Assembly: GCA_019359435.1 (NCBI GenBank)
Contig: JAHHHI010000072.1
Coordinates: forward strand, 1-64,000
Reading direction: 5' to 3'
Length of the DNA: 64,000 nt
Source: Kaiparowitsia implicata GSE-PSE-MK54-09C
Lineage (GTDB): Bacteria; Cyanobacteriota; Cyanobacteriia; Elainellales; Elainellaceae
The notes below the pieces were generated by a model, which worked only from the letters and a program-made list of their open reading frames with translations, had not been told where the DNA came from and searched no databases. Below are positions 27,344 through 35,970 of the stretch, piece by piece. The translations under genes and the position numbers were made by a program. How positions within the stretch are numbered: the first letter of the stretch is position 1; each line of letters begins with the position of its first letter.

Positions 27344-28732
27344 TTAAACTAGCGTAGATTTCGATACTCTTTGTCCCTTATAGAATTGAGGACTCCCTGT
27401 ATACCTCTGAAAAGCCATTCCCATTCCCATAAACCCCCACAAAATCATTCCTGGAAGGCCAGTCATAGTAGAGCCAAAAAGCATCTGTATTATCAGGCCA
27501 AAACTAACTGCAAGAGAAGCACCTGCGAACGTATCATTTTTAAGCGAATCATCCCGAAATAGCTTAATTAGAATTAAGACAACCCCGCCAGTGTACAAAC
27601 CCCCTCCTAGCCATCCGAGTGTAAGAGTCAAGTCCAATATTCCACTATCAAGCAATCCGTGACTATAGCCAAAACCGGATCCTAAGACATTACTTAACGC
27701 AGCTCCTAGCATCCTACTGTAGTGGCCCAATCTTGCATTTGCGCTGCCGTCACTCTCAAGCGTTGTAAAGGTTTGAAGACGTTCGACTACGAGATCGGAG
27801 AATGGCTCTAGGAAAATTAAAGGAATAGAGCACATTAGAGCAATTGCTAAAGTTAAAACCAAACGAATTTGAAGGCTAGACTTTAAGGATGAAAATAATA
27901 AAGCTAGCCCAACCAACCAACCTAACCATGCTGATCGGACAAGTGTCAGGAGGAAAGATAAGTAGCCAACAGCGGTTGCAGGTAAATTTAAAGAACTTTC
28001 GCGGCTTAAAATCAGTAGCAGACCAGCCATCATTACCTGAGAATATACACCTGGGCCATTCATTGTGCTCCACACACGAATCCTCAAAGGTTCTGGATCA
28101 CCAAAAGCTCTGGCGTTTTCAGTCATTAATATATTTGTTTCGAGCCAAACTCTATCCCAGTCAGGCAAAACTAAATACTGAAATACTCCGTACAAGCCTG
28201 TTAGAAGGACACACCAGAGAAAGATATTCTGTGTGTGTTGCTTTAGGCTTGGATATTCTCTCCACCTTGAGTAGAGATAAAATCCAAAAAAGATTGGGCA
28301 GGACCACTCAAGAAAGCTTGTCAATACAGAAGTATATGGAGATCGGACTAATCCTATAAAAAGTGCATAGACTGTTCCCAGGAAGGCTAGTAAAAAACAT
28401 GTATCTGTTTTGTTTTCAACTTTTATGGATTTTTGCGTAAAGGTGAGTGCGCTAATCAACGTAACTAAATAGGGGGCTAAAAGAATTGGACTTGGTTCGG
28501 TGTAAGTGGAATGATAATCTGCCAATCTTCTTGCAAAGGGAGATAGGAACCATATCCACCAGGTAAAGCCCATATATGTGAGTGGACTATTGGCGTATAA
28601 GAAAAATCCTGCTAGAACAGCAGTTGAAGGAAAGATAAGATTTAAAAATTGAGGAGCCACGACTAAGCTCGCTAATGAAATAGCAATAAATATTGCGATA
28701 ACTGTCCAGGCTGAGGAGAGCTTTGAGGGCAT
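27344..28732 (-). CDS. Wzy-like O-antigen polymerase/ligase membrane protein
   Basis: 462 residues with about 10-12 hydrophobic segments along the whole length. A larger polar loop lies around residues 165-225, and the segment ALSNVLGSGFGYSHG with the nearby RLGHYSRM recalls the periplasmic loop of O-antigen ligase/Wzy proteins (PF04932). It would polymerise lipid-linked repeat units at the periplasmic face. It stands next to the flippase, as expected for a Wzx/Wzy pathway. AT-rich, without HIP1. Wzy proteins diverge strongly, so the call rests on topology, the loop and the context. Confidence 0.8.
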   Translation of the reverse strand: MPSKLSSAWTVIAIFIAISLASLVVAPQFLNLIFPSTAVLAGFFLYANSPLTYMGFTWWIWFLSPFARRLADYHSTYTEPSPILLAPYLVTLISALTFTQKSIKVENKTDTCFLLAFLGTVYALFIGLVRSPYTSVLTSFLEWSCPIFFGFYLYSRWREYPSLKQHTQNIFLWCVLLTGLYGVFQYLVLPDWDRVWLETNILMTENARAFGDPEPLRIRVWSTMNGPGVYSQVMMAGLLLILSRESSLNLPATAVGYLSFLLTLVRSAWLGWLVGLALLFSSLKSSLQIRLVLTLAIALMCSIPLIFLEPFSDLVVERLQTFTTLESDGSANARLGHYSRMLGAALSNVLGSGFGYSHGLLDSGILDLTLTLGWLGGGLYTGGVVLILIKLFRDDSLKNDTFAGASLAVSFGLIIQMLFGSTMTGLPGMILWGFMGMGMAFQRYTGSPQFYKGQRVSKSTLV

Positions 28733-28819
28733 TGTCTTTTGTTCTAGGTATTTTGAGACTTTAATAAATTGATGGCTTTTGGTTTTCTAGAATACTAGAA
28801 TCTTTAGATAATTTTAGTA

Positions 28820-30178
28820 CTACGATCTACCTAGAGCTAATACTTTCTGAGTGATAAGCCTAATATCTTGCTTAGTGATGATTAATGATGGTGGCCTTGC
28901 CTTTAGAAATAAGGGGAATGAGACCAGAATAAAGGCCAAACGGAACGAGGTGGATATCAATAGAGAAAGGGCTGCGCCTATTAACCCCATTGAAGGAATC
29001 AGGAATATCATGCATGGAATATTAAGTCCCAAACCTATGCCTTGTAGAACTGTTACAGTTCCAGGTTTCCCTGATGCCATAAATGCTTGAGCCAGCACCA
29101 TCGTAGTTCCGTTTACTACTACTTGAACTACTAATATGTTGAGAGTAGGTGCTGCTTCTATAAATTCAGAACCATATAAAAGGTTAAGCAGCAAGGGACT
29201 AAGAATGACTGTTATCAAGCCAATTGAAATCATTAGAATTAGGTTTACTCTTGCAGCTTGACCTGTCATTCTGATGATCTCATCAACCGGTTGCCCTGCG
29301 GTCTTTGGGAACAAGACTGTCTTAAAAGCTTCTTGAAAAACGCTCAGCATGCGAGATAGGCTTAACGCTACTACGTACGTTCCCATCGCCGTTGGGCTAA
29401 GAAAGCCTACTACTAATGCTTGGTCAATGTTTGCTGCAACTGTTCCTAGCAAGCTAATTCCGTAGGAACGAAATCCATAGTCCAATAATCGTCTAGTTGC
29501 TGAACGTAGGTTTGACCATTGAGGCTTAATTCTTTTCCAAAGTTGAACTAGAGTCCATGCGAAAATAGGGATTCCATTCAGAACATAGGCGAGAGAGGAG
29601 GTGAATGGATTTAAGGCATTGATGACTAACAGTAAGATCAGTAGTAGAAGCGTTATGGAAGGAATTAATAACCTTAAACGGTTAGAAGCTGAAAACTCCC
29701 CATTGGCTTCGAGCGCGGACAAAATGATCAACTGAACCAAAACTATTGGAGAGTTGAACATCAGCAAGCGAGCAAAGGTAACCACCTCCCCTGAATAATT
29801 TTTTAGGAGCAGTGGCATTAGAGCAATGCCAAAAATTGTTGCAGCTAGACCTGTCAATGTGCCTATAAGTAAAGCGGCAGCGAAAAACTTTGCTCGTTCT
29901 TCTGGATACTTTCGGAAGTTATAGACTACAGAAGTCGGCAGGCCTAGGGTTAACGTATTTGCCAAAAACATAGGCCACAGAATCATGGCAGATTGCTCGC
30001 CTCGACCTTCTGGCCCGAGAAATCTTGCTGTGATGATGCCTGTACCTACATTGACCCCAATGATTAAGAACCGAGATAGAACTGTTTGCAGAACTGCAGA
30101 GGTACTATCTTGACCTTTTAGAATCCACTGAGTTGCCAGCTTAATGGAACTCTTAAACCTAAGAAGGTTTGCAATCAT
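28820..30178 (-). CDS. Wzx-like oligosaccharide flippase
   Basis: 452 residues with 12-14 predicted membrane helices. The N-terminal motif VNVGTGIITARFLGPEGRGE is typical of the MOP/Polysacc_synt superfamily (lipid-linked repeat-unit flippases). It moves undecaprenyl-linked units over the inner membrane for Wzy. It lies 87 bp upstream of the wzy-like gene on the same strand. AT-rich and without HIP1, like the rest of the cassette. Confidence 0.9.
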   Translation of the reverse strand: MIANLLRFKSSIKLATQWILKGQDSTSAVLQTVLSRFLIIGVNVGTGIITARFLGPEGRGEQSAMILWPMFLANTLTLGLPTSVVYNFRKYPEERAKFFAAALLIGTLTGLAATIFGIALMPLLLKNYSGEVVTFARLLMFNSPIVLVQLIILSALEANGEFSASNRLRLLIPSITLLLLILLLVINALNPFTSSLAYVLNGIPIFAWTLVQLWKRIKPQWSNLRSATRRLLDYGFRSYGISLLGTVAANIDQALVVGFLSPTAMGTYVVALSLSRMLSVFQEAFKTVLFPKTAGQPVDEIIRMTGQAARVNLILMISIGLITVILSPLLLNLLYGSEFIEAAPTLNILVVQVVVNGTTMVLAQAFMASGKPGTVTVLQGIGLGLNIPCMIFLIPSMGLIGAALSLLISTSFRLAFILVSFPLFLKARPPSLIITKQDIRLITQKVLALGRS

Positions 30179-30634
30179 TAAACTCTCGCTTTCCTACCTT
30201 GTAGATGCTTGCAGTTATGGTCAAACTGCTTTAATAGAAACTCATTACAGCACGGCAATTCCTCACAGAGGCGATTTTGCTTCTTTGGTACGAGAAGCAA
30301 TGGCATGCAAGTGAGTTATAAGGCAGATTTTGACGCTAGGAATATATGAAAATATCCTGAGATTTGTTGCGCTTAAGATGTTCAGCGCAGTGCTACCCAC
30401 ATGGTATGGATATTCCCTAACAGTCTGTCCTTCAAGGCTTGTGTTTATTGCGTCTGACTTTTGCTTCGCATACAGGTTCGCCTGAAACCTTCAGGCGGTC
30501 GCCCTGTTTTGGAGCTTATTTTTTGACCTTTTTTCAACCTATAGATGAGTCATCTACAGATTTTGAAATGAGTCGGGGCAGTTAGTGACTTAGAGTTTGA
30601 TTTTCTCTAAACGTCAATTTCTGTTTTAGTCTGC
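30179..30634. other. Intergenic region with hairpin
   Basis: About 455 bp, no gene seen. A perfect 8-bp hairpin, CGCCTGAA (30479-30486) and TTCAGGCG (30490-30497) with loop ACC, stands between the sugar transferase stop and the flippase start. It has no T-run on either side. It may mark a transcript end, with a promoter for the flippase gene to the left. Confidence 0.5.
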
Positions 30635-31576
30635 TTAATAGGCTCCAAAGCCACTTAGAACTTTGGGCACGGTTAGCAGGAGGAATTTTAGATCACCTAG
30701 GAGCGACCATGTTGTGAGATACTCAATGTCGCAGCGATTAGCCGCTTCTAGATCCAATAAACAGGCTCGTCCTTGAACTTGCCAAGCGCCGGTAATTCCG
30801 GGGAGAGCATTGAGCCGATGTCGCTGCTCTGGGCTGATTCGTACTGCATCGTACAACGCCCAGGGACGCGGCCCGACTAGGCTCATTTCACCACGCAGCA
30901 CATTAAGTAGCTGGGGCAGCTCATCTAGGCTATATTTCCGCAACCACCGGCCGACTGGCGTAATGCGAGGGTCATCCTTTAACTTATGCAAACCAGATTG
31001 CTCACCCATAACCGCATGGTGGAGTGCTTCTGCATTAGGCACCATCGAGCGAAACTTGATCATCTGGAAGAGCTTGCCTCGCTCCCCAACCCGCCATTGT
31101 TTGTACAGCACAGGGCCGGGTGAGGTGAGGCGCACTGTGAGGGCGATCGCCACTAGCAAAGGGCTTAGTACCAGCAGCAGCAGTCCAGCCGCTAACACAT
31201 CAGCACTGCGCTTTAGCTTCCAGCAGAATGTATTGCGAATGTGAGTGCGTGTCCGCAGCGAAGGCAGCCGCAAAAAGGCTCGCTTCTCGCTAGCTCGGCA
31301 TAGAGAGGCCCAACGTTGTAGCGCTGCTTCTCCTAAATCTAAATCGAGATAAATATCGTCGGCATGCGTGTGGCTAATGCAATCTTCTAGCCATCGGTCA
31401 CCGCGCAATGCAGGCAGTGGGATCGATTGAGACAGGTGATCGCGGCTGACCCAGAGTCTTCCTCGACGCCACTTTAGATTGCAGAGAGGCACTTCTGTTG
31501 ATGGGGAAGAATTTAACTCAGGCAATTGCAGAATCGAAATCTTGGCGTAATTCAGAACAATGTTGCTTACCGTCAC
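30635..31576 (-). CDS. Initiating undecaprenyl-phosphate sugar-phosphotransferase (WbaP/ExoY-like)
   Basis: 313 residues. The C-terminal 200 form the bacterial sugar transferase domain: KRSADVLAAGLLLLVLSPLL (membrane-entering helix, about 118-140), SPGPVLYKQWRVGERGKLFQ, MIKFRSM, LRKYSLDELPQLLNVLRGEM and SLVGPRP. It moves a sugar-1-phosphate to undecaprenyl phosphate, the first step of the repeat unit. The N-terminal 110 residues are a soluble STAS-like or regulatory stretch. HIP1 returns within this gene (31141), so it is likely on the host-like side of the border or is at least ameliorated. It is transcribed in the same direction as the cassette. Confidence 0.92.
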   Translation of the reverse strand: MTVSNIVLNYAKISILQLPELNSSPSTEVPLCNLKWRRGRLWVSRDHLSQSIPLPALRGDRWLEDCISHTHADDIYLDLDLGEAALQRWASLCRASEKRAFLRLPSLRTRTHIRNTFCWKLKRSADVLAAGLLLLVLSPLLVAIALTVRLTSPGPVLYKQWRVGERGKLFQMIKFRSMVPNAEALHHAVMGEQSGLHKLKDDPRITPVGRWLRKYSLDELPQLLNVLRGEMSLVGPRPWALYDAVRISPEQRHRLNALPGITGAWQVQGRACLLDLEAANRCDIEYLTTWSLLGDLKFLLLTVPKVLSGFGAY

Positions 31577-32500
31577 GGGTGTATCTCCTCCTGATATCTG
31601 GTTTTGGGGTTAAACCGGATCACGTAGATCACAAAGATGGATTGGTTCGTAAAACATCAATTTGTAGCTTTGTAGCAAGGAACACAATCTAGTGAATCAA
31701 GCAACGATACTTCAGGAATTTTTACACTTGCTTGATAAGACTACGAGGTAGATGAAATTACGGTGAAGACATTGGAGCTGCTTCATATTCTCTACATAAA
31801 ACTAGAAGTTTTTGTGAAGATACTATAAAGCTGGATGACGACTACGCAATTTCACTGAGGGTGGATTTTCTGACTGAATGGGCTTGTTCCACCTTTGCAT
31901 CGACTGTAGCCGCCAAATTTCTAAATGGGATGCCTCTTTAGATAGATACCGTGAACTTGCGGGGATTATCCTCTCAGCTATGTAATTTTTCGATGTCTGT
32001 ACGATTTCACACACTGGAATCAGGGGAGAATAGTCCTGATACGGCATTAAATATAGGCGTTTGTGTACGGATATGGTGATGTATCTGACTAAGTAATAAT
32101 CAGGAATGAGCAGGCCAAGATTTTAATTTCGGCTAAGTGGTTGCACTCAAAATCTTGATCTTGAGCTCCTAGCTCAATTCTTGAAGCTGCTGGTTTTTGC
32201 GGCAGGGTTCAGAGCATCCAGAGGTTCATGCCAAACCGTTCCTGCCAAACCCTAGTTGGGTGCATCTGGTTTGGCAGGGCGAATACCGGTTGCTGCTACA
32301 GATTGACGAAACTGGGGGTGTAGGGCTCAGATTTGGTATCACTGGCTAGCAGAGGGCAATCGTGTTCGCGATTTCTTTTGCAGCGTGGTTTTGGGAATGG
32401 CAGAGGCCTGCTGTAGCTGGCAGAGCGAGTCAAATTCTCGCGTAGCCAAGGCTCTGCTTATCCAACTTTGTCTCGTCAACTCGACGACTGCCATCAGCAA
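31577..32500. other. Intergenic region, no firm gene
   Basis: About 920 bp. A 74-codon minus-strand frame at 31823-32047 has no recognisable family or clear ribosome site. The part 32150-32460 has higher GC and looks like decayed coding or repeat DNA, but I could not assign it. Confidence 0.4.
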
Positions 32501-33862
32501 TTAGACAGGGGCGATCGCCCTCAACGCCATCTGAGCTGTGCCATAGGCGGCCTCAGTCTGGGGAGAGCGCAAGACTGGGTGCCCCAAAAGCCGCGATCGC
32601 ATCTGCATCCACATGGCATTGTTAGCGCCGCCCCCAGCCGACCACACCTGTTGAAGGGGAGTTGCCCCTAATTCTTGCAGCAGCCGATATCCTTGAGCTT
32701 CAATGCGAGCAATGCTCTGAAGCAATCCATGCAGAAACTCAACTGCATCCTCGGGGCGAGGGTCTAGACATGGTTCTAAGGTGGGATCTTGGATGGGGAA
32801 GCGCTCGCCGGGTTTGAGCAGTGGGTAGTAATGCAGCGGACTGTCCTGAGTTGGATCGATGTGGCGGCTGTAGGCTTCTAGTTCTGCAGCGGTGAAAAAG
32901 TGCCGCAGCACGGCCCCGCCCGTATTGGACGCGCCACCGACCAACCATAGATCGCCCAAGCGATGGCTATAAATGCCGTAGCGACTATCGTCTACCCGAG
33001 TGGTGCTGAGCAGTTTGAGGACGAGGGTTGACCCCAGGGAGGTAACGGCATCGCCCGGCTGGGCCGCCCCGCTTGCCAGAAACGCTGCAATGCTGTCGGT
33101 GGTTCCAGCGCAGATTTGACACTGCGTTGAGATTTGAAACTGCTCGGCCAGATCAGAGCGAATGGGGGCGATCGCCTGTCCCGGTTCCATAACCTGCGGC
33201 AGCTGCACCCGCGCGGCGATCGGTGTTATCCAATCGGGATAGCGCAATGCGCCTACGTCATACCCCAACTTCAGCGCGTTGTGATAGTCGCTGATGCCAA
33301 CCCTGCCGTGCAAGAGGAACGCCAGCCAATCGGCCTGATGAAGCAGATAGCTAGAGGGCGTCGATAACGAATGTTTAGATTGAGGGTTTTGTGAATGATT
33401 TGAAGAATCCAGTAGCGAGTGAATGGATGAATGATCGGATTGATTAATCTTTGCCTGTTCGTTCAGCCACCAGATCAGTTTAGCGAGACTTGAGGTGGCG
33501 CTGATTACCGTGTGATCAGGAGGTGCAAGCTGTCTCACTATCTCTAGGATGGACGCGCCCCGGTCGTCGTTATAGAGCATCGGTTCACTCAGCGGAAGAC
33601 CCTGAGAATCACAGATCACGATCGTGGAGGATGTGCCATTTAGGGCGATCGCCCCCAGTCTTGTTCGCACCTCAATCGGGATTTGGCTCAGCAGTTCAAA
33701 CAGTGCATGTTGCCAGCTATCGGTTGTTTGTTCCGCCAATGAAATACTGGCTTGAGCCTGAAGAGTAGCGACCTGATCAAGTGCGATCGCCCGTGCCCCC
33801 GACGTTCCAAAATCTATCCCTAAAGCATAATCAGAATTCTCTACTTTTTTTGAAGGCTCCAT
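32501..33862 (-). CDS. FGGY-family carbohydrate kinase, D-ribulose-kinase-like
   Basis: 453 residues. N-terminal ATP-binding motif ALGIDFGTSGARAIALDQ, a second phosphate motif GDAVTSLGSTLVLKLLS near residue 270, and the C-terminal adenosine segment VWSAGGGANNAMWMQM. GIDFGTSGARA matches the subgroup of cyanobacterial and plant FGGY kinases reported to act on D-ribulose, so a role in salvage of free pentulose is likely. The assignment to ribulose instead of xylulose is inferred from that motif. Soluble. The next gene upstream on the same strand is only 41 bp away. Confidence 0.87.
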   Translation of the reverse strand: MEPSKKVENSDYALGIDFGTSGARAIALDQVATLQAQASISLAEQTTDSWQHALFELLSQIPIEVRTRLGAIALNGTSSTIVICDSQGLPLSEPMLYNDDRGASILEIVRQLAPPDHTVISATSSLAKLIWWLNEQAKINQSDHSSIHSLLDSSNHSQNPQSKHSLSTPSSYLLHQADWLAFLLHGRVGISDYHNALKLGYDVGALRYPDWITPIAARVQLPQVMEPGQAIAPIRSDLAEQFQISTQCQICAGTTDSIAAFLASGAAQPGDAVTSLGSTLVLKLLSTTRVDDSRYGIYSHRLGDLWLVGGASNTGGAVLRHFFTAAELEAYSRHIDPTQDSPLHYYPLLKPGERFPIQDPTLEPCLDPRPEDAVEFLHGLLQSIARIEAQGYRLLQELGATPLQQVWSAGGGANNAMWMQMRSRLLGHPVLRSPQTEAAYGTAQMALRAIAPV

Positions 33863-33903
33863 AGTGTTTTGCGTTCGTGTATTTGTTGTTTAAACTAATC
33901 TAT

Positions 33904-34899
33904 CTAGTCTGACAAAATTGTTGGGATCAAGGATGCGATCGCAGTTGAAACGCTGTTGTTTCCGTCTAAGCTTAAATGGATAGAATCTCGATAGAAGCGA
34001 TTGGCATCGGGCTCATCCTTCCAGGTGTTTAAAAAATCAATCCAAGTGATGTTATTCGCTTCAACAAAATCCCTCAGATGGATGCGGGCAAGATGTTCAT
34101 AATCTTGTTGTCCACCCGGCGCTAATTCTCGTCTTAACGGCGTGAGCAATAGAATCAGCGTGGCATTTTCTGCTTGCGTAAACTGATGCATGTCGTGGAT
34201 TGTGCGCAGGTTCTCTGCTACTGGGTCGGATGCTGAAATGGATGCTGAATCGGATGCTGGATCAGAATATTGGGTCTGGTGCTGCCAGCGGTGCCAGAGG
34301 CGGGCGATCGCCCACTTTGGTGGATGGGTAGGATAGGCGTAACTGCCCACGGGTTGAGAAGTCGGTGCTCCAGCAAACAGGTCATCCGTATTTAGCAACA
34401 GCAGCACGATCTGAGCATCGAAGGTGCCAAAGGTTCGGAGGTAACCCCACTCATTCTGGGGCCCCCAGGAACTGGCCGAGGCGTTGAGCACATCCGCTGA
34501 GGGAATGGATTTGAGCGGTGTGGTGGCTTGATTAGACGCTCGGGCTGTGATCTGGACGGTTAATTGCCGCTGAAGCAAGGCCGAAATCGTCTCGGTTTGG
34601 TCAATAGCTAACCCCCCGTTGGCGACGGAATCGCCCAGCAGCAGAATCCGCACGGTGTGGGCAGACCGCTGCTGAACCTCACCCGACCGCATCGAAACCG
34701 CGTTGGTTTCAAATCGCTTGCCGCGATGATTAAGCTGCTGATGAGGTTTAAGCCGATAGCCTGTGGCGGCATCGGCCACATAGCAGATGGGCTGATGCAG
34801 GCCGAGGGTGCGCAGTCCCGCTTCTATGCCAAGCAGCAATAGGGCGATCGCCCCCAGGCTCAGCAGCACCCTGACTAGTTCCCCCATGCTTGCATTCAT
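33904..34899 (-). CDS. SGNH/GDSL-hydrolase-like protein with N-terminal membrane anchor
   Basis: 331 residues. One hydrophobic helix at about residues 8-27 (VLLSLGAIALLLLGIEAGLR) is followed by an extracytoplasmic SGNH fold: block I ILLLGDSVANGG (about residue 85, nucleophile Ser), and block V FYRDSIHLSLDGN with the Asp-x-x-His pair near the C terminus. Such proteins often change acyl groups on exported glycans. A short in-frame Ser/Asp repeat (about 34220-34265) lies in a loop. It is 41 bp upstream of the FGGY kinase gene and may share its transcript; a link with the nearby exopolysaccharide locus is possible but not shown. Confidence 0.82.
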   Translation of the reverse strand: MNASMGELVRVLLSLGAIALLLLGIEAGLRTLGLHQPICYVADAATGYRLKPHQQLNHRGKRFETNAVSMRSGEVQQRSAHTVRILLLGDSVANGGLAIDQTETISALLQRQLTVQITARASNQATTPLKSIPSADVLNASASSWGPQNEWGYLRTFGTFDAQIVLLLLNTDDLFAGAPTSQPVGSYAYPTHPPKWAIARLWHRWQHQTQYSDPASDSASISASDPVAENLRTIHDMHQFTQAENATLILLLTPLRRELAPGGQQDYEHLARIHLRDFVEANNITWIDFLNTWKDEPDANRFYRDSIHLSLDGNNSVSTAIASLIPTILSD

Positions 34900-35351
34900 C
34901 TATGCCCAACTCAAATCTTAAGAAATTTAGCGATCGCCCATCAGCATTCGGCCATCACTATTGCTGAAGACCTTGCTCTGTAAAGGATCTATTCCAATTG
35001 CTCGACAGTATTGCCGCAGCAACCGGAGCTATTTGGTAGGCTGCACAACTGCCCAAATCTCTAATCACTCGCTAAAATCAAGGCGATTTTGGATATCAGC
35101 ACGGTCATTATTGCGTGTTCATCGATCCAGAATCTACTGAAGCACGGGTTCTTTAACTCTTGCGCGTTTTATGACAGGGTTTAAGTGACGGCAGTGCCAC
35201 GCCACTACGGCCATACCATTCCGCCCAGGGTTGCTTCAGTTCCCGAGTTCTACGGTCTGAGTTTTACTTTTCAAGCTCTACTTTTTAAGTTCTACTCAGC
35301 GTTCTAGTTCTGGTCAGCTATAGGTTCCACTACACAGGTCAATCGAGGGCT
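34900..35351. other. Intergenic region before the 38-residue microprotein
   Basis: About 450 bp with one HIP1 site near 34931. The stretch 35265-35325 has short imperfect repeats of TTCTACT/TTTTAAGTTCTAC type. No gene seen; it likely contains promoters for the divergent neighbours. Confidence 0.4.
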
Positions 35352-35468
35352 ATGAAATCTCAAAATACTGGCAACCTACTCACCGTTACGGTTTCTGGCG
35401 TCGTAATTCTAGGGGCGATCGCCTTTCTGCTCGTGTGGGCACTCCAAACCGCCTATGACTTCGTCTAA
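35352..35468 (+). CDS. 38-residue single-pass membrane microprotein, unrecognised
   Basis: The frame encodes MKSQNTGNLLTVTVSGVVIL, then GAIAFLLVWALQTAYDFV. A polar N terminus precedes one hydrophobic helix (about residues 10-32), like small subunits of photosynthetic or NDH complexes, but it matches none of PsbI, J, K, L, M, N, T, X, Y, Ycf12, PetL, M, N, PsaM or PsaX as I know them. A good ribosome site (GAGGG) lies 3-4 nt before the ATG. One HIP1 site lies inside. A MITE-like repeat begins 39 bp downstream. Function unknown. Confidence 0.65.
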   Translation: MKSQNTGNLLTVTVSGVVILGAIAFLLVWALQTAYDFV

Positions 35469-35970
35469 ATGCTCTATCAGCTAAATGCCTATCGCCAAGC
35501 TCTTTGCCTAGGGCGTGTCATCAATTCCACCCAAACGCTTTATGCTACGAGCGTTGCCACGCCCTAGGATGAGGCGTCATCCTTAAGCCCAGCGCTGCTA
35601 ACACCCGGAGCGACTCAATTTAGAGCAGCGGGAAAAGTTTTCTTAGGAGCCTGCACCCTTTATCACGGCTCCAAAAAATCTGGGTGCGAGCCTTGCGGAT
35701 GGCAGCCTTCAAGCCATGCCTCTTGCAGCCTAGTTAGTTCTGAACGTAAATTGATCACCCTGCCTGCAATGGTTCTGCGGACTGGGGCGAGTAGGTTTCA
35801 CAACCCAAGAGGGCCAATCTGCGCGGCGAATGCTGTCGCGCTAGACGTGTTGTGGACACAGCATACTACACTTGTGCTACATTTGTAATCACTAGAGAAC
35901 TGCGTGTTGGCTGCTGGTCGCGTCCCTGTGATGGGTTAAGACAGAACACGCTACGCAGGGGAGATGCCTC
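35469..35970. other. Intergenic region with MITE-like repeat
   Basis: About 500 bp holding the 62-bp repeat at 35507-35568 and the leader of the ABC exporter gene. No gene seen. Confidence 0.55.
35507..35568. mobile_element. MITE-like palindromic element, 62 bp
   Basis: Bounded by perfect 11-bp inverted ends CCTAGGGCGTG and CACGCCCTAGG. Positions 35508-35564 align without gaps with 5779-5835: the first 20 nt and the last 15 nt are the same, while the 22-nt middle is partly diverged. No coding capacity. It may be a minimal non-autonomous form of the longer element at 5778-5909. Confidence 0.65.

Noticed and set aside
31823-32047. 74-codon minus-strand frame in the gap after the sugar transferase
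   Set aside because: No ribosome site, no family resemblance and AT-rich intergenic surroundings; kept only as a note in the gap.
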